Shown: one piece after another, positions 22,302-32,198 of the stretch
Layout of the letters: every line of letters begins with the position of its first letter
How positions within the stretch are numbered: position 1 is the stretch's first letter
NCBI GenBank assembly: GCA_010015805.1
Contig: ML978122.1
Location: 2,948,453 to 3,012,452, forward strand
From: Rhizodiscina lignyota
Taxonomy: Eukaryota; Ascomycota; Dothideomycetes; Aulographales; Rhizodiscinaceae
Direction: 5' to 3'
DNA: 64,000 nucleotides
The notes under the pieces: model-generated
The model's input: the letters and a program-made list of their open reading frames with translations, nothing else
Database searches by the model: none
What the model was told of the DNA's origin: nothing
Translations under genes and position numbers: made by a program

Positions 22302-23949
22302 ATGATTCCTTCGATCCCTCGCCTGAGCGACTACGATGTCTCCGCCTTGCATGGCTTCCTTCCGACCGAACCTCCATTGGAGCTTTTGCCCGACCCCTAT
22401 TTCGCACCATGGGAGACAGTGCTGAGGAATCTGCAGAGCCTGATGCTCACAAAGAGGCTAAGGTCCGTGGTAGATAGACTGCCAGTATTGGAAACAGGCT
22501 TGTTGAGGACAGAGCAGGAGTGGCGGCGGGCATATCTGGTACTGGGATTTGTGGCACATGCCTATATTTGGGGTGGAGATACACCTCTAGAGGTATGTCT
22601 TCATACCATGGTTTATTCATGCGGAGAGGCAGTAATTGACAATGGTTTAACAGAAAGTGCCACCTCCCATCTCAATCCCATTCCTCCAGATCTCACACCA
22701 TCTCGAAGTTCCTCCAGTCGTAACCTATGCATCCACAGTCCTGTGGAACTGGAAACCTCTCTTCCTGCATGAACCGATTGACAATCTTGAGAATCTCGCC
22801 ACACTCTCCACATTTACAGGCTCTCTTGACGAATCATGGTTCTACCTCGTCTCAGTCGCCATAGAGGCACGCGCAGCACCGATCATATCACTGATGCTCG
22901 ACGCTGTCGCAGCAGCGCGATACAACCATTCGGAAATTGTCATCGAAGCGTTACGAACATTCGCTGAGACATTGGACGATCTTGGCGCGTTGCTCACTCG
23001 CATGTATGATAATTGCGACCCTCATGTCTTCTACCACCGTATTCGACCCTTCCTCGCGGGCGGTAAGAATATGGCCGATGCCGGCCTTCCCAATGGCGTC
23101 CTATTCGACGAGGGCCGCGGCGATGAGCAGTACGTCCAATACTCAGGAGGCAGCAACGCCCAGAGCAGCATCATCCAATTCTTCGACATCATCCTCGGCG
23201 TCGAGCACCGACCCACAGGCACCAAACCACACCACCCATCCTACGACTCTTCTGCCTCAGCATCAGACTCCGAATCCTCATTCTCCCCCGTAGCGAACGG
23301 CGCACAAGCGCCACCGAACTCCTTCATCCGCGACATGAGACGATACATGCCCGGCAAGCACGCCCGCTTCCTAGAACACGTCGAGCGCGTGGCCAATATA
23401 CGAGACTATGTCGAGCGCCATCGCGATAACCGCGCCCTCACCACTGCATTTGACGCCTGTCTCGCGATGCTGAGGAGTCTCAGGGACAAGCATATCCAGA
23501 TGGTCAGCAGGTACATCATCGTCAAGAGCCGCGAGAGCAGGAGCCAGACGCGCAGCTTGAGCCCGCGGCACCCGGCGCCCAAGAGGCTGAACCTCGCGAG
23601 CGCGGGTGCTGTCGAAGCGCCGGGCTCGACGTCTGGGTCGGGGTATGAGTCTGCTGGTGGGGCTATCAAAGCTGGTGGCAAGAAGCTTCGCGGCACGGGT
23701 GGTACTGCACTGATTCCGTTCTTGAAGCAGGCGAGAGATGAGACGGGTGAGCCTGCTATAGACGCCTGGGCGAGACGGCTTCTCAACAATGGTCCTGGTG
23801 CTGGCGCTGCGAGAGTGGAAGGTGAGTCGTGGTATGGCGGAGCAAGAATGACGAAGATGGGTGAGCACGCTAGTGGAGAGATTGAGATTGTCGGGCTGGC
23901 GGGGACGTGGAGTGTGGATGATAGCGAGGGCGGGATCTGTCATTGGTGA
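22302..23949 (+). CDS. Indoleamine 2,3-dioxygenase-like haem enzyme
   Basis: Two exons, 22302-22592 and 22654-23949 (intron 61 nt, phase 0), encode 528 residues. The IDO fold is seen from LVLGFVAHAYIWGG at the end of exon 1 through STVLWNWKPL, WFYLVSVAIEARAAPIISLM, FDIILGVEHRPTG, MRRYMPGKHARFLEHVE and LRDKHIQMVSRYIIVKSRE. His377 in DKHIQMV sits where the proximal haem ligand lies in the family. The enzyme oxidises L-tryptophan to N-formylkynurenine, feeding the kynurenine/NAD route. An extra C-terminal segment of about 120 residues after the core (Ser-rich, then GGTALIPFLKQARDETG) is typical of fungal IDOs. Which of the fungal IDO paralogues this is cannot be told here. Confidence 0.93.
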
Positions 23950-24716
23950 AGATATTTTTCTCATGAAATATTTTGGAAGATCTATTTGTTCAAGCGGCTT
24001 GGGTAGTTCTGGCTCGGATGGAGATTTCGATGTCGCCAGACTTTACGGATGAATCTCTGCTTTCATGCTCTTGTGTTACTGATCATTGGAGAGGACAGCG
24101 ATGCATTGCACGACTTGAGACTTGTGTATATCAATAATATTCATATTGATGAGATGATATTGCGGAGCCGTCTGCTTCAATTTTTCGTGTAACTGATTGT
24201 TGCAGGGGACAGCGATGTATTCATATATGAGGTTTGTCTACATCAATAATATTTGCAGTGCCGACCTGATCTGGCCGAATCGAAGCTGTGTTTCCTTCTA
24301 CTTGAGCGGGCGCTGAAGAGGCTGGCCTCGTGTAAACGGATGAGGCCGGATCGACGATTGGACGAGCTCGACATAGGTTGATGCATAGATATATGTGGAT
24401 TCATTTTGATGATGTAACCAGCATCAATTTCACTTGCAGTAATGTGACTTAAGGTTATGCTTATGTAGGCATGGAGAGTGAGTTATTTGAAAACTAGGTT
24501 TTCATTTGTATAGTCAAGAGTAGAAAGTGGTCATCCATTCAGGGAGACCGGGCATTGCAAGCCCATACTTGGTATCGTAGAAGGAAAATGCCCCAAGTGC
24601 CCTCAGGCATGAAATCATCCGATCAGAACCGCAACCCGCGTGCTCTGCAAGAAAATCTCGTCACCACTCTAGTCCCACCAGTTCGAGGGAGAAGATCGAT
24701 GCTGGAGTAAAGAAGC
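23950..24716. repeat. Intergenic region with a diverged 70-bp direct duplication
   Basis: Copies at about 24073-24142 and 24187-24252 share TTACTGAT/TAACTGAT, GGGACAGCGATGYATT and a CATCAATAATATT-like end. No gene is seen in the rest. Confidence 0.5.
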
Positions 24717-25374
24717 TTACTTCCTGTCCGCATCCGCCTGGTCCTGCAGCTCGCTCTCCACACCACGCTGCAGCGTCTTGCCCTTGTCGTGCTGCTCGCG
24801 CGACGCCCTCTCTGCCTCGGGATTGTTCGTGAGGCCTGCGACCGCGCTGCCTACAGTACCTGACACTCGGTCCTTCACACCACCGCCCAGATCGCTCAGC
24901 TGGCCCTGCGCCTCCTGGCCTTTGCCCTGCTTGTTCTGCTCGATGCCCTCGCGCTTCAGGCCCTCGGCGCCCACCAGGTTGCCCAGCATCTCCTTGCCGC
25001 TGCCGATCGTCTGGTTCCAGCTGCCCTCGGTGCGGTTCGGGTCGTTGGCCGCGACGCCGGAGGATGAGACCGACACGCCGCCGAGAGAGGCGCCGGCATG
25101 GTTGGCGTCGTCTTCGAGTTGGGCCTTGTCCTTGCGGTCTTGGGCTTGCGCCTGCGGTGTGTCAACGAGTGGCTCGATCGTGGGACCCATTAACACGGGG
25201 AAGGTGAGCTTGAGGGTAAAGTGAGAGTATCATCATGTCTTAAATGTGGAAAGAAAATAGCAAACGCACCTTGTCGGCCGAGTTGCCCGTGACGGCACCG
25301 AGGATTGACTGTCCCGTAGCCGTGATAGAGTCAATGGTAGACTGGATAGCGGATGGCTGAGTCTTGTCCGACAT
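24717..25374 (-). CDS. CsbD-like stress-response protein
   Basis: Two exons, 25374-25270 and 25208-24717 (intron 61 nt, phase 0), encode 198 residues starting MSDKTQPSAIQSTIDSI. The protein is hydrophilic, without Cys or a membrane segment. The CsbD-like core is NQTIGSGKEMLGNLVGAEGL followed by KREGIEQNKQGKGQEAQGQL and a Gly/Val-rich SDLGGGVKDRVSGTVGSAVA stretch. CsbD family proteins are abundant, disordered, stress-induced proteins in bacteria and fungi with no known enzymatic role. A C-terminal basic-acidic helix (REQHDKGKTLQRGVESELQD) is common in the fungal versions. The exon-1 segment has a Gly-zipper-like TATGQSILGAVTGNSADK. Confidence 0.85.
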
Positions 25375-28069
25375 GATGACTTGTAGATTGGTAGAAGAGG
25401 TCTGAGTTTGCTTTGATTGTTAGAAGGAAAAGTTCTGTGTGCTCGATGTTGCTTGAAAAGGGAAGCAAACGAAAGGGAAGGAAGGCTACTTATACTCCAG
25501 TGAAGCGCTTCCAAACACCAGTCAGCTGGCGTGCTTCAGGCTCCAACTACGTAAGGTAACCGCGTTAAGCTCGCGCTTTTCCTTGCTTTCAGGGTCAAGT
25601 GCCCCAGATGGTGGGTGAAGGAGGGACCAACGACGTCATCCGTGCAACGATGTGATTGGTGGCGCACAGAGCTTGATTCACGTTTCCCGTTCCCGCATCA
25701 TCGAGATCGCCCACTTTCCGATCCTGCGCCACACTTTTCGCCATGCACGTGAATGTAGCTAAGTACTGCAAGATCCTGTTCGCTGCACGTCATCAGAACT
25801 TTCTAGAATACGAAGATAGACACCAGCCTGATTTTGAGGCCAATGGCTGTGGTGGGAGGAAGCATGTGGGCTACTTGTTTGCGGAAGAGGGGTTAGCATA
25901 TCAAGGGCAGCTCCAAATAATTCCGGCACAATACTGAGACGGTTGGCACCTCATTCACTTAGTGCCACAGCTGAGATTAAGTTTTAAGGTTGCTCCCATG
26001 ACATCTGAATGCATAGTTGTACCACGGTTCGAGCGGAATATCCTATGGCGCTCCTTAAACTTAGCGGAATTCTACAACAAGACTATTAGCTGCTTTGTCA
26101 AAACAGAGAGAGTCCAAGGCGCGATCATGAAGAATTGTTGCTTCAGTTAATGAGCTTGATACTGTCTTGGAGCGTCTCTCCTAGCCTAATGTTAGTTTAA
26201 TCATTCCACAGAATACCGACAGAATCGTTCTTTGTCTACCTACGCAGCTCTAAAAAAAGGAGTCCCTTTCTATTCGCCACTATTTCATTCAAGAATGCGT
26301 TTTACCAAATCAGTTTGTTATCAGATGCACAGTTAAAGAATGTCCGCCCATGACACAGTTGCAAGCCCTCCGTCCAATACCGCCACTCGCGCTCCTGCAG
26401 CTTTGAAGAAGGTCGTATTCGCGAAACTCGGACTTTGGAGGTTGCGGGCTGGCTGCTTGTTGTCTTACGAGCTGCCTCTGTTTTACACCTGTCTTCATCT
26501 TGCTCTTTGGCACAGTCAAGACGTGTGAGCAAGCGCTGAAGAGTATCGGATGCGATGAAGCTTCGAAGATATTGGAAACCGACACTTAACGGTGGTCGGG
26601 GGAATGTTTTGATTTATTTATCTGAAAGTTCATGATAGTTGGGCGGGACAGCAGACGGCGTACGGCCTGTATAGCACAAGGCAAATCCGTAGATCAGTGG
26701 CATGCTAGAGCTTGGTGACGGAACGTTGGACTGGCCGTGCCACGTCCATTGGCCGCGACTGTAAGCGGTCAACTGAAATAGAGAGGCAACACATTCCTCG
26801 GCAGCACCACGCCAAAGCACGGAGTACTCTTATCGATCACGCTGGCACCATGTGCCTCGGCACCTGACGCTGAAGCGGTGCTAAATGCTTGCATGTGTAA
26901 AATGTGAGAAGGCACCGCGGATAGACCGTTTCCTGTCGGCGACATGCGGGGGAAAACTTGGTAACGCAGAAATTGTGTGGCACGCGTGGCTAAGAGAAAG
27001 AATCCAGTGGAAGAAGAGAAGGAAGATGCGGCAATGATTTTCATAGAAATTGATGAACTTGTAGATAGCCACAACGAAAATGAGTGGTAGACCTTCCCGA
27101 GATAATTCCTCTCAAGACACGAGTTCGAGTGCATCATTTTCAAAAATGTATCACGTGTGCTTCGGCAAACGATATAAGCTTCATATGAAATGCATGTGAT
27201 AGTTCTAATCGCACCAAGGCTTTTAGTTGTTTAATAAATTGGTTTGTGGACAGAGAGGAAAGGGGGGAGCCACAGGGAAGCCGAAATATAGTACCTCAAA
27301 GCGTAAGCAAACTCTTAACCGAATCTAGAATGGCGTTCGCCAAGAGGAGATGCGAAGACTGCTGAAGTATCGTAATCAATGCTATCCTAGTCTACATTTG
27401 ACGCTAGCGCGGAGCCGGAGTAGCCCTTGTCGCTTCGGCGCCCGTGACTCTTCCTCCTCCTGGCCAACTTCCTCAACAATACCCCTCTCTCTTTGTTGAA
27501 GAAGACGAGACAGCATTCAAGCGATGCAATCTCTGATTCCACTTGCCGTCTAACTACGTCGATCGATATGGCGCCAGTGGCAATCAACGCGCCATGTCAA
27601 CTCTTTCTCTGGGCGGACCTGCGGAGTTGTCAGCATCCCAAACGCTGAGGAGTTAGACACGAGCATATGGGTACTGAGATATGATGGAACATCTCGTTCC
27701 ATTGGCAATGATGCCCTCACACATTGGTTTGGATATTGTGAGGCTGGAGAAATCTCACTTGGTTCAATCTAATTTCGACACATCGTTATTCTTTCTCGCT
27801 CTTCCATCATTAAAACCATGTCTCCTGCACTTTGGACCGTGATAAAGGAGATAGAAATGTCCGAGTGGAGGTCGATTCCCACCGTAGCTGTTGCGCGGGG
27901 GGCGTGGATCAATCGTGCCTGCCTCGCTCGCTACCAGCTCTGTTTCGCGGTGCGGAGTCGACCCGTTCCAACCTCACGAGTCGATGCTACCAAATCATCA
28001 TTATTGTTTATGAAACTGATTATTCTGTCTGAACTGGAAAAATAACTCAACCAGCATGTTCCATCCACT
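25375..28069. other. 2.7 kb gene-poor region
   Basis: No complete gene is supported. A minus-strand frame at 27387-27587 has a coding-like tail (EIASLECCLVFFNKERGVLL then a basic end) but no ATG; it may be an exon fragment or a relic. No tRNA was found: the GGIGRRA-like peptide in the 26310-26585 frame does not come from a tRNA that I can fold. The last 200 bp serve as promoter of the next gene. Confidence 0.4.
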
Positions 28070-29352
28070 ATGAGTCCCAACGACTCGCCGGCCAAGCGCA
28101 AGAGCTCTGGCGCTTTATCTAACCATGGAGCTATTACAGAAAAGCGTCGAAAATCCAGCTCTGCTGATTCCAGCGGTGATTGGACTTCTTCAGGGTCGGT
28201 ACCACCCGACGAACGAAAAGCAGTGTCTATTAAAGCTCCAGTGGAGAACGTCGATCTTCAGCTTCGTTTTAGGGTTCAGCAAATCTCGAGTCTATCACCG
28301 TCCCCAGAGGGAGTGGACAGGATGGGCGTGCAGGTCATCAAGCCAGCAAAGCAGGAGGTGCAGTCACCGCAGCCGGAGATACAGCCAACGCAGTATGGAT
28401 TTGCAGGTAATTCGAGAAGCGGGATTGTCGCATATTTGCATGATATCAAGCCTTACTCGGTCGCAGGACTTTCGGCGGCACTCCAGGAAGCCATCGACCG
28501 CTTGGAGAATGCACCAAAAGCCCCGGAAAACGTGGTAGACGATCAGCTCGAGGATCAGGAATGTTCAACTATCGATTTCACTATGATGGATGAGATGGGT
28601 GCATTCGATTTTGGTACACCTCCACCTTATGAAGACTTTATGCAGGACTTTGTCCATGCACCCGAATGGTCTCCTCCTTTCCCCACGGAGCAAACCCCCG
28701 GCTGGCTGGACGACCTCCCGCCTGAAACTGAGCGTGCACGTCGTGCGCGTGCCTTGAAGAATATGGAATTCTGGGATGAGTATGCTTCAAAAATTCGCAG
28801 CGGACTGAGCAGACTCCCTTGTGAGGTTCTTGACGTAGATTATCTTGCACGTAAGGATTGTTGCCCCCGATACCGCCATGGCTTTCCATACGACTTGAAC
28901 ACCGCTCTCACGCAAAAGGAGTGGGATGAGTGGTATGCACAGCGTCAGGAGGAGAAGCGCAAAGAGTTTATGGAAGAAATGTTTGCTTTCGAAGTAAGTC
29001 CGCTATTCCATGGCAGTAAGGCAGAATCAAAACTGACGCATGTTATTCTGTGCAGCTCAGCCTCATTGGCGAATACGATCCCGCCGAACCACTCGTATGT
29101 TATGGAGAATGGACACAAGCAAATGGCATGGAAGGCTCAGACAAGTATGTCTAGGTTATATCGGGAACTTGTGATATGTGACTAACATGTGCATGTGAAA
29201 CTAGGTGGCGCGCGCCTAAGGAAGAGGCGCTGAATGTGAAGATGGAGTCTATGACGGTGAATGAGAAGAGTGAAGAGTACTCTGACGATGAGAGCATGGA
29301 GGGCCCCTTGAGCTCACCGTGTCCCTCGTCGGGCAATCCAATTGCCCATTAG
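28070..29352 (+). CDS. Acidic nuclear-type protein of unknown function
   Basis: Three exons, 28070-28993, 29056-29144 and 29205-29352 (introns 62 and 60 nt), encode 386 residues. The first 50 residues are Ser/Lys-rich with an NLS-like KRRKSSS. The middle is Pro/Asp/Glu-rich (PPPYEDFMQDFVHAPEWSPP). The best-ordered part is a Trp/Tyr-containing block at about residues 225-315 (NMEFWDEYASKIRSGL, CCPRYRHGFPYDLNTALT, QKEWDEWYAQRQEEKRKEFM). Splicing gives the continuous GEYDPAEPLVCYGEWTQANG and then an acidic end. I do not recognise a family. It lies just upstream of the Myb-like gene on the same strand, 356 bp away. Confidence 0.78.
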
Positions 29353-29708
29353 ATGTTGCATGAAGTTGTTCCAGTTGGTCTTCTCCTTTTGTAGCGCTAA
29401 ATTTCGCCGAGCATGGTGGTCTCATTCGTACCTGCTCTGTCTTTTTCATTTCCACGATTGTTCCGAGTATGACACATGGGGTCCTTCCCTTCACGAAGTT
29501 TGTTGGTTGTGAAGGTGGTGCCTACCTTTTGTAACTTTCTTTCCACTGAGATCTAACTGTACTTCAACTTTCGGGCAACATCTTTTCTGATCAACTTTCT
29601 ATTCACACAATCCAAGGATTTTGCTTATCTTCACAACTCTTCGCTTCCAACTGACTCTTCCTCAAGTACACCTTCTCAACCACTGAACACACGTCATAAC
29701 CAAACGCC
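29353..29708. promoter_or_regulatory. Upstream region of the Myb-like gene
   Basis: The second half is C/T-rich, running into CCACTGAACACACGTCATAA just before the ATG. No other feature is seen. Confidence 0.4.
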
Positions 29709-31800
29709 ATGGCAAATGTCAATGATAATGGCAAACGGAGAAGATCTCCCATTAGCGACTATCCAACACCACAGAGCATGATTGAACAACCGGATTCACC
29801 GATCTCAGGCAAACCGTCGCAAGCATTCAAATCGCCGCTGGAAGGGAAAAGATCGAAGCCAGTTATTGCAGAGCAGGTAATTATTTCGGGCTCAGTTTGG
29901 ATCATTTCTGCTAACACAACTGCCATCTCAGCAACAAGATGCTTCATCTAACCGAAAGGTTTCCAAAACCCAACCATCGGTCCCTCTTCACATGAACCTG
30001 CGTGGCGCCACGTCCCGGACTCCAACCCGGCCATTTGAGCAACCCGTCATTTCGAAAGGGCATCAAGTCAAATCGCAACAGCCCCACTTCACGCCAGAGG
30101 AGGATGCCACTCTCATTGATCTCAAAGAGAATCATAATCTGGGTTGGGCGGCTGTCGCAGCAATATTTAAAAAGAAATATCCAGAGAGGACAGAGAAGGC
30201 AATCGCACAGAGATATCAGCGGAGTCTTGCACCCGACAAGCGTAATCATACTGCGGCAAAGCCAACTCCAGCGAAGCCAGCTCGGGCGAAACCACCCCCT
30301 GCGAAACCAGCTCTAGCAAAGTCGACTCCTTTGAAATCCATTCTAAAGAAATCCACTCCAAAGGGACCCAACTTCACTCAAGAGGAGGATGAAACTATCG
30401 TTAGTCTTAGAGAAAACCAAAAGCTGAGTTGGGGAAATATTACAGTGGCATTCAATACGACACATCCAACACGTACAGAGAAGGCAATCACGCAAAGGTA
30501 CCAGCAGCATCTTGCTCCCCATAACCGCACCGATCCGTCTATGATGAAATCCGCTCTGTCTGGGCCCAGCTTCACTAAAGAGCAGGATGACACTATCCTC
30601 TTTGTTAGGGATCAGGTGGGATTGGTAGGGAAGCAACTCACCGAAGAATACAACTATTGGTGTCCGGAGCCGCAACGGACGCAGAGTGCCATTGAGAGCA
30701 GGTACAACAGAGTCCTTTCCCCTGCAGCAGTGGCGAAAGCGTCTAGCAAGACTGTGTCCTTTTCTTCCGGCGCCCACTTTACACCGGAGGAGGACAGCAC
30801 CATTGTCGATCTCAAAGAGAATCATGATGGATGGACTTGGCTTGAGATTGCCGTGGAGTATGCTAAGAAACATCCCGGACGTTCCCACAGGGGCCTTGCA
30901 GCCAGATACCAGACTCATCTCGCACCCGAAAAGCGGCTCGCGCCTGGCACCGAAGCGGGTGCTCTCCTCGGAGCCCCATTTTCGCAGGAAGAGGACAACA
31001 CCATCATTCGCCTCAGAGAGACGCGGGGTCTGCAATGGAAGGAGGTGACCGAAGAGTTCTGCAGGCTTCATCCGAGGCGACCTCAACGTCACATTTTGGG
31101 CAGGTACAGAAAGCACCTTTCCAAGGCAAACCGAGGTGCTGTGGACGAGTCGGGAGACATCATGATGCTTGAGAGTAGCACCCCCGATAGCTCTCCACCA
31201 GCTCCAAACCTCCCACGTGAACTCCTAGATGGACGTATACCGACGTTCGCCCCCGTAGATCCAGTTCTTGAACTGGATGGATTTCTACACGGATCCCCAA
31301 ATGAGTTCCTGCCGGTAGCTCCAGCTGGGCTACGTGATTCCCTGGATGAAGACCCATCGGAGTTCGTCGAAGGTTTCAAGTTCCAAAACGATGAATTCTC
31401 CCGCCTCGCACCTGCACCTGTGCTAATTCCTACTCGCTCGCAATATTCACAGGCGGACTTCGACAACGCGCAAAAGATTTTGCGCCAGAGCATCAAGGGT
31501 GGACAGCTCGCGGAAACGAGAGCTGAGTACTTGACAGTAGGCACACGTCATTAATTCGATGGGGCTCAGGTCACTCTCTAGACAGTGTGCTGACAGGAAT
31601 TTCTGCATCAGAAGCGCGTCAGCAACGAAAGATATACCGATGAGACGAAAATAGGCAATATCGTCGGGAATGTCTTCAAGGAAGTCATAGACTGCGAGCA
31701 GTTTAATCACAACATGGACAGATGGGACTTGAATAAATCGGACGAGGGTGTGAAGCACGGCAGAAAATTGCGGACCAGAAAGGAACGGAAAAGCGATTAG
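29709..31800 (+). CDS. Protein with five tandem Myb/SANT-like repeats
   Basis: My model has three exons, 29709-29876, 29932-31536 and 31597-31800 (introns 55 and 60 nt, both phase 0), and 658 residues. Five related repeats of about 52 residues begin near residues 107, 202, 268, 337 and 405. Each has FT/S-x-E-E/Q-D-x-T-I/L, a central Trp in four of the five (GWAAVAAIF, SWGNITVAF, TWLEIAVEY, QWKEVTEEF) and ends RYQxxLAP-like. Repeats 1 and 2 are separated by a Lys/Pro/Ala linker of PAKPA units. This suggests DNA or chromatin binding, but no target is known. The third exon adds 68 charged residues; if intron 2 is retained the protein stops at 31554 instead. Confidence 0.85.
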
Positions 31801-32198
31801 TTAGATTTTCTGGGGTGTTTGAAGTGCATTTGGCGAGACGCTATTGGCAATCGGCCTGACTGGGATACCGGCAGTGAAAAATATGCATTCAGAACCGAAA
31901 TTAATATCCTTACGATATCACACTCTTTTGGTGAAAGAAAAGTGGGTTGAGTTACCGGTAGATAGGTTCGATCGATCGTGATTCATGCGTATGATTTACT
32001 CTGAGCGACAAAACATATATGATCTTGGCGGATGCGTCTCTTCGGCGATGTGCGCAATGGGAACACGAAAACGCTGCGCACACTAAGAGTTCTAAAGGCC
32101 ATCGCATTGTTTTATCTATATGGAACTATTGAGTGAATATGCTTTCACAATATCTCGGGGTCTTGTTCCAGCCTGGACTCCTGTATGTCTTGTGCCAT
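31801..32198. other. Intergenic, convergent 3' ends
   Basis: This is the region between two convergent stop codons. Nothing is recognised in it. Confidence 0.4.

Noticed and set aside
26310-26585. Frame with a GGIGRRA-like peptide suggesting a tRNA
   Set aside because: I could not fold a cloverleaf with conserved D- and T-loop bases on either strand.
27387-27587. Coding-like minus-strand fragment
   Set aside because: No ATG and an immediate upstream stop; it may be an exon of something I cannot reconstruct, so it is not called.
30343-31116. Minus-strand frame of 257 codons over the Myb-like gene
   Set aside because: The opposite strand has five repeats that match each other; the antisense text repeats only because of that.
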